In this document: positions 38,881 to 51,615 of the stretch, one piece after another
How positions within the stretch are numbered: the first letter of the stretch is position 1
How the letters are laid out: each line of letters begins with the position of its first letter
NCBI GenBank assembly: GCA_003342815.1
Contig: PTEX01000031.1
Coordinates: forward strand, 2,033,210 to 2,097,209
Direction of reading: 5' to 3'
From: Eudromia elegans
Lineage: Eukaryota > Chordata > Aves > Tinamiformes > Tinamidae
Length of the DNA stretch: 64,000 bases
Position numbers and translations under genes: made by a program
Notes under the pieces: generated by a model
The model's database searches: none
Told to the model about the DNA's origin: nothing
The model's input: the letters and a program-made list of their open reading frames with translations, nothing else

Positions 38881-41800
38881 CATAGGGAGCACTCGTGGAT
38901 CCCTCTTCATTAAAAGTGGTTTCCCCTCGGCAGAGAGGGGATGCAGAACATACCAAGTCCTGGTTAGTGGCTGTGCTGAATGGACCGTGTGGTGCTGGAG
39001 GGCAACGAGGTGCAACTGGAGGCACTAGAGCATATGGTAAGAGCCAGGAACTACCGTTTATGATGGTGCAGAAACAGAAGAATAAAGTGATATAGAGCAG
39101 AAGCTACAGGAAATCTACATTCATAAATTCTATTTTTTTTCAAAGAAGAGAAAAAAGTTTGTCCTGTCTCAATGTCTTTGAAAGTCCCCTCTCCTTCCCT
39201 GCTCTGTGGCTGCAGCTTAAGACACCACCTGCAAGTTTGGATTTTCCATTAGTTGTTCCTTTTTTACTTTTTATAAGTTAATGCATATGGATATTTTGAG
39301 GAGGTTTTGTAGACTGGGTCAAGCAGACAGAACCGCATACGCAATGAGGATAAAATAGTATAAAAAGGCGTTATCTCAGTATTTGCATCTTGGTCTTACA
39401 TGAAACTTGGCATTCTGCTGGATTTCATCTTTATCTGGTCATTGCCTCAGTCATCTAATTGCTGTATAAAAAAAAAAAAGGTTTGCATGAGGATGTGGAC
39501 GTTTAAATTTAGCATTAGAGGTCATTTAACAATATTTTTGAGTCTTCAGCTATTTACGCTGCTGCTCTTAGACCTTTGAGATTACATTCCTTGCCATGCA
39601 CTTTGTGGACTCTGAAGTTTTATGTGCTTTCTAAAATGGCCTGGACTAAGCATATTTTAACAGCTCCCTATTAACTTTTGTTCCATTAAGGCGACTGTGT
39701 CGGGCTCAGAGAGGCTTTGCTGCTGTGCAAGACTCCAGGTGGGTATTGAGGGGCTGCAGCTCTCTTTTTGCTGTGCCCTTCCCAGGCAGATCATTGCTGG
39801 TCACCAGAACTGGTTAGCACCACATTTACCCATGCCAGGTTTGGAAGGAGCCCTTCCAGGTCACAGTTGAAATCCAGACATTTAAAATAAGGAGAAACCC
39901 CCCTCCCAAATAAGAAATCTCTAACCTTCCCCAACCTTTCTGCCCTGCCATGACATCCTCTCTCTGCAAGTCTGCTCGCAGATCCCAGGGCTGTTTTGGA
40001 GAGCCAGGAAAGCAGGGATCGGTGGGCACCCACAGCCTGGGATCACCTCTCGTGGTGTCAATGAGAAATTTCCCATTTCAGAGTAGTCCAGATCGAGCCA
40101 CAGGGAAGATAGTTATTTTGCATTTGCAAACTTTCCGTTTGCTTGTGTATTTTCAAGCAAATGCTTGCTTTTCTCCGAGAAGATGGGGTTTTTCAAAAAT
40201 AGGACGGACAAGTCCATGGAAAAATGCTTCCCGAAGTGTGGCGGTGCTGGCTGGCTCAGAATTATTATTCTTTTTTCCATGTTTTAATTTGAAAGAGCTG
40301 GGACTGAAATCGCTAAAACCACTGAACGCTCAGAGAAGAATCACAGCCTTCCAGCAGGGACATGCTAGTCTGATCATTTCCTTTTCAAAAAGAGCTGCCT
40401 TTGATATGTTTGCCATCCCAGAGCTAAGCCTTTGCTTTGGTATACCCTTGTGAATTAAGGGCCGTGTATACTTCTCTCTGTCTTACCAATGCATACTACA
40501 AACTTGTAGCACTCTTTGCACCAAAAATAGCTTTGATCTTTACAGGATGCAATTACAACTAAAATGTGCCTGGTATTAATATCTTTTTTTTTTTCTTTTT
40601 CTTTTCTTTTTTTTCTTTTGCACATCAATCTTAGCTGGAATTTCCTCGAGCAGAGTGATTGGGACACCACGTTTCTGTGCAATTTCACAACTAATCGGAA
40701 GAAAAAGCACGGAAAGGCACATTTTCTGTAGATTAGACTAACTACTTAACATTGCCCACTTAAGAAATGCTTAAGATTTTAACCTGGACTGCTAGAGATC
40801 TGTTTTTATCAGAGTATGGCACGGTCATGAGCAGAATCATCACACCAAACCCTGTAGAAGCACAGTGCTGGGCAAGTCTTTTATTTACGGCATGCAATGG
40901 GGTTAATTATATTCTGCAAACATTGCAGGGCAAATGTTCATTGTCTCAGCATATAGAGTAACTTCAGCAGTTGGATGCAATTCAGTGTGCTGGGTAGACA
41001 TAGAGTCACTGTAACGTCAGGGCCAGAACGTTTTCCAAGCCATTTTTCCAAGCCTGAGAGCTGTGATTTTCCTGCAATAAGATGCAGGTGGGGTTAGCAC
41101 CAGCCTCTAGGGTTATTCCCTGCGCTAATCAGAGGCAGTTCGTGCCACCTGGGTGCTAAACAGCAGCGCCCTTAGTAAGCAAAGAGATTAAGGATGCGTG
41201 GCATTCAAGACAGGATCTACAAAGAGGAACAGAATGTTCAGTAACTCCTCTGAGCTTCGTTTTAGCTCAAAACATAAATTTTCTTGCCAATGGAACTCGG
41301 TGTGAGAATTAATTAGGGAACTTCACAAGCAGTCAAAAGTCTTGTATGCCATTATAAATTTATCATTGCTGAAAGGGCCTATTTCTGCTGTCAGACATCA
41401 TGCTTATCTGGCAGACTGCACAAAGAATACGGAATAAATAACCTTCCTGTAAAAAGGAAAAATATTTGATATATTTGAAAATGATTTTTAAAAAAGCCAA
41501 ATATTGTGCTTGTTGCTTAGAAAAGCATTTCTGGAGAAATGGCCAATTGAGTGTTCAACCAGAAGGCTCAGGTAATCACGGCAGGTTCTTCAGATTCATC
41601 AGGCCAAGCTGCCTTGTAAAATGTCTTATGAAATGCTGCCGTTTGTGTGCACTTATCCATCTCCCACACCTAAGAAAAGCAGAAGAACCACGCTCTATTT
41701 TGGCAGGTGGGAAGTAAGCTGTTATCATGAGAGCATTTAGACAGAATCCTATGGATTATAGGACTAAGCTACTCTTCCCTCAGTTTTTATTTGGATCATA

Positions 41801-44800
41801 TTAACCGCAAACAATAACTCTCCTCTTAATTTTTAAGCTTATGTCACTCATTCCAGCAACACAAGTGCACTTTATAATTATGCATCTAATACCATCAGGA
41901 ATTATTGGGAAAGTTGGTGTTCTGTATTTGCTGGTTGTTGCATACAGTGTGGTTATTTCAGCATCTCCATAACTTGCTCCCCAGAAGTTAAGTGCTAAAT
42001 GAGGATTAAAGTGAGAGGTTTGTATATAATTGCCATGAGTGGCATTCGAAGATTAGCCAAAATAAATTTGAATGCCACGGAATGTCTCTTGTTAGTGACG
42101 TTACTTTGCTTTCTATGCAGAAATCCCGTTTTGCTGGTTCCCTCCTGCAGCTCGAGCGCCATCACATAAGAAGACGCTGAGACCATGGGAGATACTGCAC
42201 TGTGGGGGGATGAGGGGCTCTGAGCTGGGCCGAGCAACCCGGCTGGCATCCGAATTCTCTGCCCAGAGACTCAGCCAGGGCAGGATCTTGGCGTCATTTC
42301 TGAAAATAACACCCTCAGCTTCGCTAGGAAAAGGTAAAAATACAACTTTTGAAGCCTGCCCTGCATCGGTGTGACCTGATAATAGCCTTGGTGTTCCCAG
42401 CACGAGGCGGGAGGGAGCTGCTGTGGGCAGGGAGTGCTGCAGTCACCGCAGTGCTTGTCTGCATGAAGCTGCCCAAGTAGTTTGCCGAGGGAAGAGGTTG
42501 TGTTTGGAAAACTGTATTTCATCAAACATGCTCTAAAGAGTGTCATTTTGTTGGACAATATTGCAACTAAATCATACGTGTTAATGATGAAATCAGGGCT
42601 TTCCCAGTCACATGGCGAGACACGATTCCTGCGGTGAAGGGTCTATGTGGTCACACGCTCGCACCAGCACCTGAACTGACTGTGGCTGATGTGGCCTCTA
42701 ATGTCCAGTGACATCCTGCGGCTGTGGGTGAGGGTGGGAGCTGCCTGTGCCTGTCCCCATCTTCCAGGGAATTTGGAGGGGTCTGAACAGCTTGTTTCTA
42801 TCTGCTATCTATCTTGTTTCTAGCTGCTAGGTGGCAAGTGAGAGCCGACGGGCTCCAGAGGCCGGGAGTTCCAGCGGGAGAAGGACAGCTGGGCTCTCCG
42901 GGACTCCTCTCGTGGTTAGTCTGTGGAGATGGAGACAATCTGCTCCAGGAGAAGGCAGACCAGGATGGGCAGTACCATGGAGGATGTGTGGAGGAGGGGG
43001 CTGAAGGACACCCCAAGGCTGCACACCTGGGCAAAGGTGCAAGGAGGAGCAGGAAGGAGATGAGGGACCTGGTGAAGGGCTGCAGCCCCCACCTGGCAAC
43101 GGCTCCTCGAGCAAGGAGGCCCCACATGAGCTGATGGGTACGAATGAAACCAATGTGCAGGGCTGCAGATTCAAGGCAATAGATTATAAAAAGAGAGGAA
43201 AGAATCGTATTAAGGCTTATAAATGAGCAAGAGAGTTGGGAAAGCAGAGAAGGGAAAGCAGGCCTGCACCACCTCCCCCTTAGGGCTTGGGGGAAACCCT
43301 GCAGAGAGACACCTCCTGGGAACGCCGGTAAGTTACCAAATGCTTCCCCGCTTGCTGCGAAGGATGCTGTCTGTGTTGGTGGGCTGGTACTTGGCCTTCT
43401 TAGTTGCAGCGTCGAGGGGCTGGTGTTTGTGTTTACAGCAGCCCTTCAGCTGAGAAGGGAAGCACCCACACGCCGGGGAGCAGCGGTGGCTCGCTTGGGT
43501 GCTGGAGTGGGGGCTCTCCTGTCCTCACGGGTATGTCGCAGCAAGCTAAGGCTTGGGAAGCCTCTAACAGATAACGACCTAAGCCAGTCAGAGCCTACAG
43601 GCTTTCCGAGCTCTTGGATTCTTTTGCAACCAGATCTCCTCGTGTCGAGGGTGTAGGATTTTACTGACAAGCCAGACTTGCCAGGAAATCACACTCTGCT
43701 TTCAGTGCATGTCAGTGCCAGTAAGATGCAAAGCGTAGTGAGATTTTGATAAGAATAGGCTTTTCTTGCAAATGCCACCATTCCTGGTTGTGCTAGTTGA
43801 ATATGGATGCAAGGAGGTCGTGGGCTGCAGACTGCTCCCATTTACACTCAGAGATTTGGCTGGCTCTGCCGTAAGTGGAAGTGCTTCCTCTTTAGAACAA
43901 TGTCTATATAAGCAGAGAGCCTCCAAATCTGTTTTGCTCACTTAATACATTATTATTGTATAGGCTAGAGAGGCTTTCTCAGGAGTATTCCTTGCTGGCC
44001 ATTGCTAGAAACGTGATATTGGGGCTGGAAGATTGATTTGGTTTAGATTGGCACATTAATGCTTGTGGTGAAGTCCTGCTTCAAGGCAGAATATGCAGGA
44101 TGGGGATCCCAGGCTACAAGGCAACTTAGAACTAAGAGACATTTTTAGTGCCATGCACCTTATTTGTAGTGATGATGGGACCACCAGAATTTTAAAAGTC
44201 TATTGAACATCTCTAAAGAAAGACTTTGCATATCTACAGAATGTGCATCGCTGTCTCGATATATTTGTCCCAGGTTTCTTTTGTCTTAAATACATAATTC
44301 TCTACTGTTTAAGCTGAGCTTTTTGTTTTCCTCAGAGCTGGAGCGTTGGTTTTAAGGAGCGCCCTGCTGTTGTGAGGAGAGGCAGCCGCGGTGCCTGTGC
44401 CGGCTCAGGCTGCCCTCTGACCACCACGGCCAACGCTGGATGTCAACATCTGACCAGCATTGCCTCCGACAGCGGCTGTTGGCCACTAGCCAAAAATCAA
44501 TGCCGTGCGTGCAAACAGTAGGGCTCGTGTAGTGCAATCCTTTCTTATGGTTGGTAGCACAAACATTTTGGTGACCAGTTGAGACTTTTGGGGGAAGTCA
44601 TGCTGGCTAGAGCTTTGAATCACAGATTTTCTCCATTTTCAAGAAACAGTCGTTACGGACGTAAGAAATCTGTTCAATCACTCTTAGAGCAGTTTCTGCT
44701 TAGGTCTTCAGTGACGTTTATCGTATGGCAAGTGCCTGTACACGTTGTCATGTAGCACAACGCTGCGTGCTGTGGTTTGACCTGTGCCGCTGCATGGGAA

Positions 44801-45488
44801 GGAGGTGGCAGAGCCAGCGCTCGCCTCCGTTCACTTGCCCCAAACACCCAATTTGTCTGTGCAGCAGCACTGATGCTTCAGCTAAACTTGCTGCATTAAT
44901 TATGTCTGCCTTGAGCATACAAGCTTTTAGAGTTATTTTAAACATCAATTTTGCAAGCTTGCAAGTCAGCCAAGGTTTTTTATTTTTCCAAAGTACCCAA
45001 CTTTCAATTACATTAAACTGCCAGGTCCTAGCCATTATCAAAACTCTTTCAATTTACTGATTTAGGGTGAAGGAATGAATGATATTTCTAGGTTATTGAA
45101 TAAGAACCAGGCAGTGATTATATTTAAAGATATTCACTGTGCTAAAGAGTTCTCCCCTATCTCTCTCAAATGGGACTTCATTCAAATGTGTTTTTGCTGA
45201 GGAGTGGGAGAAAAGTTCTTCTCCAACACCTTACTATTTCTTCTCAAATTAAAAGCTCAGACCACAATGCACTACACACGTTTAAAATGCCCATTTGGTT
45301 AAATGCATGTTGTCCTGGTATAGTGAATATCTAAATATGGAGTATTTGTGGCTATGCCATTGCTGTATGGTAAGCAGTGTCTACTAACCATATATCACAA
45401 ATTAGGTATTAGAATATAATTGACTGTGTAGGAATTTCTTAGCGTGCTTTATATGTCCTCAAAGTCTCTGTTTTCTTCTTCGGGACAG
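38881..45488. other. Non-coding stretch, no gene recognised
   Basis: Unique sequence with a long pyrimidine run near 40580-40620 and a short direct repeat (ttttccaagcc twice) near 41030-41055. Open frames include 167 codons at 39950-40453 (plus) and several overlapping frames on both strands at 42798-43174 in a GC-rich block. None shows a recognisable family or domain. The GC-rich block encodes overlapping frames of similar length in several phases, which argues for composition rather than coding. Confidence 0.5.
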
Positions 45489-45573
45489 GGGAGAATGCAG
45501 AATCCCGGAGATGTGCATGGAGCATTGCTGGGCGGACGAGGCGCAGAGGCGGGCGGTGCTCGAGGCCACGCCG
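45489..45573 (+). other. Candidate exon with good splice signals, CpG-rich
   Basis: A strong pyrimidine tract (tctctgttttcttcttcggg) leads into an AG acceptor at 45487-45488. It is followed by 85 CpG-rich bases and then a near-perfect donor, CCG followed by GTGAGT at 45574. All three frames are open. The third reads MCMEHCWADEAQRRAVLEATP-like sequence (only the last 18 residues are certain to be in one frame with the donor) and looks the most protein-like. It is not a family I recognise. CpG density is far higher than in the flanks. It could be an exon of a long coding or non-coding gene spanning the window, or a chance arrangement. Confidence 0.3.
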
Positions 45574-48500
45574 GTGAGTCGCTCCGTGCGCCCCGGGGCT
45601 CGAGGATAACTCTGTGAGCAGCGGGATGTTTCTCGTCTTGTTCCCTCAAATCTCTCTCTTTGTGGATCTCTTCAAACGCACAGAAATAACCAGACCTGAA
45701 TTTTTGTATTAGCAGCCAGCTGAAGGCGCAATCACCCAGTGGTCTCTCATAAGAGGCGTTACTCTTAGATATTTTTTGCTAGGCACTCTTGATGCAGCGT
45801 GAAGCAGAGCTTTTATCCACCACATATCAATTAGAGTGAGTAATTAGCTTGTGCTCCAGCAATAGCAGAGACATGAGGATTGTCTATTTGACATGAGTTC
45901 TGATGAAAGATCTCATTTCTGGGTTAATCTCTATCTGGTTTCTGTGTAGTTTTGTTTGCTGGTTCAGCTAGTGTGTGAGCAGAATGCAGTTCATGTTCAC
46001 TACTTACACACATAAATATTTGAATATTTTAGAGCACTAATCCTATCTGTCATAGGGACTTCATTTTTAAACGCATCTTCTTAAATCAAGTCACAGCCAA
46101 TTTCCTCATGTTCTTAGCAAAATAAATGATAATAGATCTTTAAACTGAGCCCAGAAGAGTTGCTTTTAATAGAAACCTCCTATCTCAAGTTTTTCTGTAG
46201 AGCTGTCTTGGAAAGAGATTATATAGAAAATCTGGCAAAGGAGCCAGCCTGAAGCAGCATCCCAAAGGGAAGGTCCTGGGATCCGCAGCCTGAGAAAGCC
46301 CCAGCAAATCCGCCGTGCCCGGCCGCCTCTCAGGGCACCGGAGCATCGTGTGCAGATCTCCCCTCGCACTGGCACAGGGAGCCCCTCTCCTCTGAGGAGA
46401 AGGCATCAGCAGGAGCCCCCTCCTTTCAGATACTGCTGCCTTGGCGTTTCCGGGTGCTGGAGGGGACTCCTTCAGAGGCAGAAAGGAGGAAATGGTTCCT
46501 TTCCTCCTGGATTTGTCTTCCCTTGCTTCCCTCCTTGCTCCCAATGGAGACCCAGTCCCTAAAGCTTCCAGAACAGCTCAGCCCTCACATCTCCTACCCA
46601 GAGGAGGAAACGGTTACTATGGATTCGGCATGTAGGAACATATGTATCCCAATATGCTAGGTCCTAACCACACTGCTATCTGTGGGGGACTGTCATCCTT
46701 CCTTTTTTTTTTTTCTAGAAAGTTCCTCCTTACTTCTAGGCATCAGGATATGTTCCTCTTAAGATGCATAGCGTTACATCAGAGTTGGCATAGGTTAATG
46801 CCCCTAGAATAGGATGGGGGGGGGGGGGAAGGGCTTTATTTAAAGCTGATTCTACTCTTGGCTTATGAGGATATCTCCAATGGGGTTATATAAATTAAGA
46901 GAAAGGGATCTGGGAAGGTCAGATGCTGCACACAGGAAGGAAGGGTGCTCGGTGGTTGAGCTCTTCCCCTGCTGGTGTCGTCCTGTTGCCGGTGAGCGAC
47001 TGTCAGCCGGGGTGACACAAACCCATTCCCAAACTTTGGGAAGTTTGAGCGTGGATCTGGTTGCTGGGTATGTAACAGTCTGCATGGATGTGACGGTAGC
47101 CAGTGAATCACTGGAGACGTTTTTGACAATCTGCCCATGCATCCTATTCATCTCGGCTTGTTCCCAGCCCTGATTCGGTGCTCTGGCGTGTTAAACCTGA
47201 AAGAGATGGTGGGGGAGTGGGAAGAGTTTCTAGATCATTTCCTCCATTGCTAGCTTCTGAAGTGCTCTAAATAGAAATATACCATACACTGCAGAAGCCC
47301 ATGAAATGTCAGTCCTAGAGTGCTGTCATTCATGAGAAACTCGGTGGTGTTATGGTAGTCATGCTTCTAAAAACGTACTCATTTGGGCATTTCTTGGTTT
47401 TTCATCTTTGTAGAAAACTGGGCTTCTCTGAGAATCACCCTGCACGACTTGAGAGAGACCTTTCATTAAATATAAAAATAAGGTCTCCCTTTTTGGCTTA
47501 GCCTCAGGCTGAGAATGCTTTTTTAAAGGACTCTTTTATAATGTGTATACTGCGTGTGGCTGATTTACCCTGTGTGTGTTGACATCAAAAGGTCCTATAG
47601 GCTAGAAAGGCAGCCTAGTACTCAAGGATTCTCCTTTATTTGTAATCCAGAAATGTAAATCTTTTGCACATCTGAGCTGTCTGCTAAATGGGCCTCTTAT
47701 TTTATCCCTCTTTATTTACTTTGATTGGAGTTCCACTTTTGTGGTTTTTTTCTAAAGCATCGGGATTCATTTCCTTGATATATGAAAATATGTACAAAAA
47801 GTATCAGTTTGCACAGCGCTCTGTTTTATAGGCATCTTTGTAAATCAACTCGAGTACTCTAAACACAGTGCCAGGTTAATTTATCATTGCCCTCAGTGGA
47901 GATGCAAAAGGAGTAGAATGAATCACTGAATTGCTTGAGACTGGAGGTCAGGCAGGGAGGAGGTTATTGCAGTGATAACTCTAAGGGGAGAATTGATACA
48001 ACTATTTCCAATGCACCAAACCAACGCAGCTGGTGCACGGGAGAGGGGCTTTCCAAGCAGTGTCAGCAGTGCATGAGAAGAGCAATGAGGACAAGTCCTG
48101 ACCCACCAGCACATGGGCACGTTGGGCCCTGGGTCCACCCGGATTGGGCAGCAGAGCAGGGTGTCACGAGGGAGATCTGCTGCTTGCTCATGATGCAAAC
48201 TGGAGCAGTAGTGCCCTTGTGGCCCCTGCACTGCATCCTGGCCCTGCGCCCAAGCGGTGCCTGCTGGGGAGAGCTCGTGTCCTGCCCCTGCCCGAGCAGG
48301 GTGTCCCCTGCGAGGCTGTGGCGGAGCAAGGGTGTGTGTCCGAATGTCCTCGGTTTTAAGCTGATGTGAATTAGATCTCATTTGATCAATGAGAAATTGT
48401 TTTTAACTTTTTACAGCCTCACTTGCCTCCTTTTGCTCTGAAAGGAGCGGGATGGGATGTGCTCCAAGCAATATCTGATGATACAGAAGCACAAATGTCT

Positions 48501-51342
48501 GAAAAGTGTTAAAGGAAAAGAGAATATGTTCAGTTGCTATGAAAAATTATTCCATCTTCCTACCTGATCCCTGACTCTCGTGCTTATGAGCACGGATAGG
48601 AGGCATGATCCAAAGTAGCCTTTTCTTTGATGGTCAGGACTAGCTTCTGTGTGTACTGAAGTCCTTCCCCCATGAATGCTGTGGCACCGTGTTGGCCTCC
48701 CAATTTCTCTGAGTTGGACAGAGAGAATAAAACCAATCTCAGAAAGAGATGTTGGTTTCTCTATCCTTCTGGAATTGGGGATCTAGAGGGTGAAAGGGAG
48801 TTCAGTGTTCCTTACTGGCTGTGTAGAATATTATCCCTCCTGAAGGTCACTTGAGCAAAGCATTTAAGTGTATATTTAACTTTAAGCACAGAATAACGTG
48901 GGAACCAGTTGTCAGCTCCCTACCTGTCATCTCTCTGAGCTCAAATCATCTTCCTTGCTGCTGTGACCTGAACACAGTTCTTCCCATTCCTCTATGGTTT
49001 CTTAAGTCACTCCGGTTTCTTCACCCTTCTTTTCACCTTCCAAGTGCCCCCCCAGGGCCTCCTCTGAGCAGAGTTTTGTCCCATGACACTGGCACATTCC
49101 TCAGCTTGCAGAGCCTTCCTCCATCCTCTCTCCTGTACATCACTGTAATCCTACTCTTATCCTGTTGTCCAGAGGAGCCTCTGCACCATCCCAGCTAGGA
49201 CCCTTTTGGTGGGACATTACCAGTGCTTTGCCTTGGTTGTGCATCCCTGTTTCTGTCATTCATCTCTCTGTCCTTTCTGCATGGTGCAGTACAAAACCTG
49301 CAAAGCAGCTAGATTATGAAAGAATTTTAATTCCTAGATGATAGGGACCAGGGGATCTTGAGCTGGTGAAGGGATGTGAACTCAGACAGCAGTTTCTTCT
49401 TGGCGGAGCCTGGGAATTTTTTGTGTGAATCCTGATGCAAAGATCAAGTATGAATGAGGTCAACTTCACCCAACTCAGGACTCTTGTGCCCAGGTATTGC
49501 ACAAGGGTAGGATGTTTTGGGAAATGAGATACAGTAGAGAGATACCTGGAACAGATGTAAATAGTTATAATTTTACTCATAGTTGTTTATTAGAGTTGGT
49601 TGGAGAGACTGATGGCTTCAATATATTAATGAAAGAGAATATTTGCAGAGTGAAGAGATAATGGAAAACATTAAGGATACAATACTCTAATCATCTCAAA
49701 ATTACAAAATATTTTGCATTTTACCTATTTTAGTATTTTTTTAGTTTTCACACTTTTAGATCTTCCTGTTTTAACATATTGAAAAATAGCAAGATAGCAG
49801 GGTGTGGCTGTTTCCAAAAACTCTTACAGCTTTGATGCAAGAGTTCAGAATTTGGTCCCTTGTGAGATTGTACAGGAATTGGCCATCATAAATATAGTGA
49901 ACTAGTTCTTTCTTTTATGATTTTCTTTTTAAATAAATAAATTTCAAATCTTCTTTATATTTTTGACCAATCTGTGTATTGTTTGTTAGACTGTGTATTG
50001 GTTTTCAATAACTCCTGCTGGGATTTACTAGGATCTCCTAATATTGCATCCAGTGTCAAGATGAATACTCTGATACCTGCTAACCACGAGAGTTGTGTTT
50101 TTCTGTTCAGATTAGAACTTGGTTGAGTTTAAAATAGACTTTTTCTCTCGAGCTGAAGACCTGAAAACTGTAAAATAAAATTCCTTGAACACTTGTTAAA
50201 GAAAGGATTTAAATTAATTCCTATATTAAAGAGTAAAACAAAATATCTATTAACTTAACCCCCTTAAGAGATTCTATTTCTACAGGTAAATCTCCAAGGG
50301 TCTTTGGAAGTGCTCCCACAGTCATTTCCAGGCACCACTTCCATCGGTTCACAGCAGAGCCCTGTCCTACTTAGGAGATCAGCCCAGGCTCTGTGAGCAG
50401 GGCAATTTCCAGCTAATGCCCTTAGGAGCCTCTACAGGATTATGATGCTGAGATGCATTGGGGAAATTGGGAACAAGGACCAAAAGCAGTTGTGTCATAT
50501 AACCATTGGTAAAACCTTTTTATATCCCTTTTCCTAAGTCATCTCTAACTGCATTTCCAAATGTGCAACTCATTCTGTGTGTGAGAGTGAATTCAAAGCC
50601 ATTTATGAACTGTCCAAACAGTTTTATCTGAGATTCAGCCTCACAAATTTGAGAACATCACATTTACAAAGCGATCAGTTTTTATCAGTCGCAGCCTTAG
50701 AGACCTAGGAAGAACTAAGGAGGAAAAAGAGTTGTGTTTTCTGCTTAATCCATGTGGGAGGCTTTTAATGATTATTTGGAATTTGCCGGAACAATTTAGA
50801 CAAGTGCATTCATTCTAACATTCTTCTTCCTATTTTCTCCTCCTAATTTATTATGTTGGTTTTTTTCAAATGAGAACTTGTACTTTTTTTCCATTAAATC
50901 CTTCATTAAAGTAGCGCAAGAGATTAAGTGCTGTGTATCAAATACTCCTTGCTAAGCTTTGTCCGTAGCTCCCTGAGGGTCTCTCTGCATTGAAGTGATG
51001 TGCTGCAGGTTAACTGGGTTGGCTGTGTGGCATTTTACATGCTTGGCAAGAGCTGCTAAGAGGCCTTGTCCACCCTAGTTCTTGATTCGGGTGCCCCTGG
51101 TGCTGTCCGTTGTCCTGTGTAGAAGGTGGCTTTGGTGATCCATAGTGCTAGTGAGCACTGTAGTGATAAACAAGGAGATAAGTGAGTGCTAAGGGCTCAA
51201 GTGCAGCTCCCCTTCACCAATACTGGGCAGCACTGCCCTAAGTTCAGTTTTCCTCAGAAGAAGCTCTGATCCCTGCTAGATTTACCCCTGACGAACAAAA
51301 TTCTGATCTCACCACGGATTTCTTGTGTTTTTAAATGATGAC
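45574..51342. other. Non-coding stretch, no gene recognised
   Basis: Unique sequence. A run of 13 G residues (46816-46828) followed by aaggg could form a G-quadruplex. GC-rich blocks at 46260-46560 and 48020-48350 carry overlapping open frames on both strands (longest 152 codons, minus, 47923-48381) without recognised similarity. The stretch 49600-50300 is AT-rich and empty of features. Confidence 0.5.
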
Positions 51343-51615
51343 TTAGCTTAAAGGGACACAACATGTCCCAGTACTTTCTACTAGAGTTGCCAATACTGTT
51401 TTATTATTTTTTTTCCTAAGACCCAATGGATTTTTTTCAATGCCTTTAGGTAATTGATCGTAGTCACATTGGAAAGGGAGTTTCTCTGTCTCACACAATT
51501 GGAAAACATCCTTGTAGAACATTTCATTCCATTGCAGTTTTCCAGCTTGGATTTTATCAAAAGGAATAGCAAATCCGAAGCTAAATTCCTCTTTGCAGAC
51601 TAAAGTGGAGAACAT
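51343..51615 (-). other. Unrecognised open frame, possible exon
   Basis: A 90-codon frame on the minus strand has a balanced, protein-like translation, for example FAIPFDKIQAGKLQWNEMF and later LPFQCDYDQLPKG. A plausible acceptor precedes it: a pyrimidine-rich run ending ttctccactttag on the minus strand, at about 51602. Against it, a second minus-strand frame over the same bases is also open for 63 codons, no good donor follows, and the frame ends with no obvious 3' processing context. I do not recognise the sequence. An unannotated exon, a decayed coding fragment or chance are all possible. Confidence 0.2.

Noticed and set aside
39950-40453. 167-codon plus-strand open frame
   Set aside because: Mixed translation without a domain or recognised family, and no flanking signals were found.
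42798-43174. Overlapping open frames with a hydrophobic stretch on the minus strand, possible membrane protein exon
   Set aside because: Four frames over the same GC-rich bases are open to similar extents, and the hydrophobic run is not backed by a family match.
46640-46760. Possible further minus-strand CR1 remnant (taaccacactgct, then tagaaagttcctccttac)
   Set aside because: Only two short blocks resemble CR1 and the bases between them do not align, so the match is too weak to call.
46890-46935. CR1-like gagaaagggatctgggaagg
   Set aside because: It resembles one short CR1 ORF2 block but lacks the neighbouring blocks.
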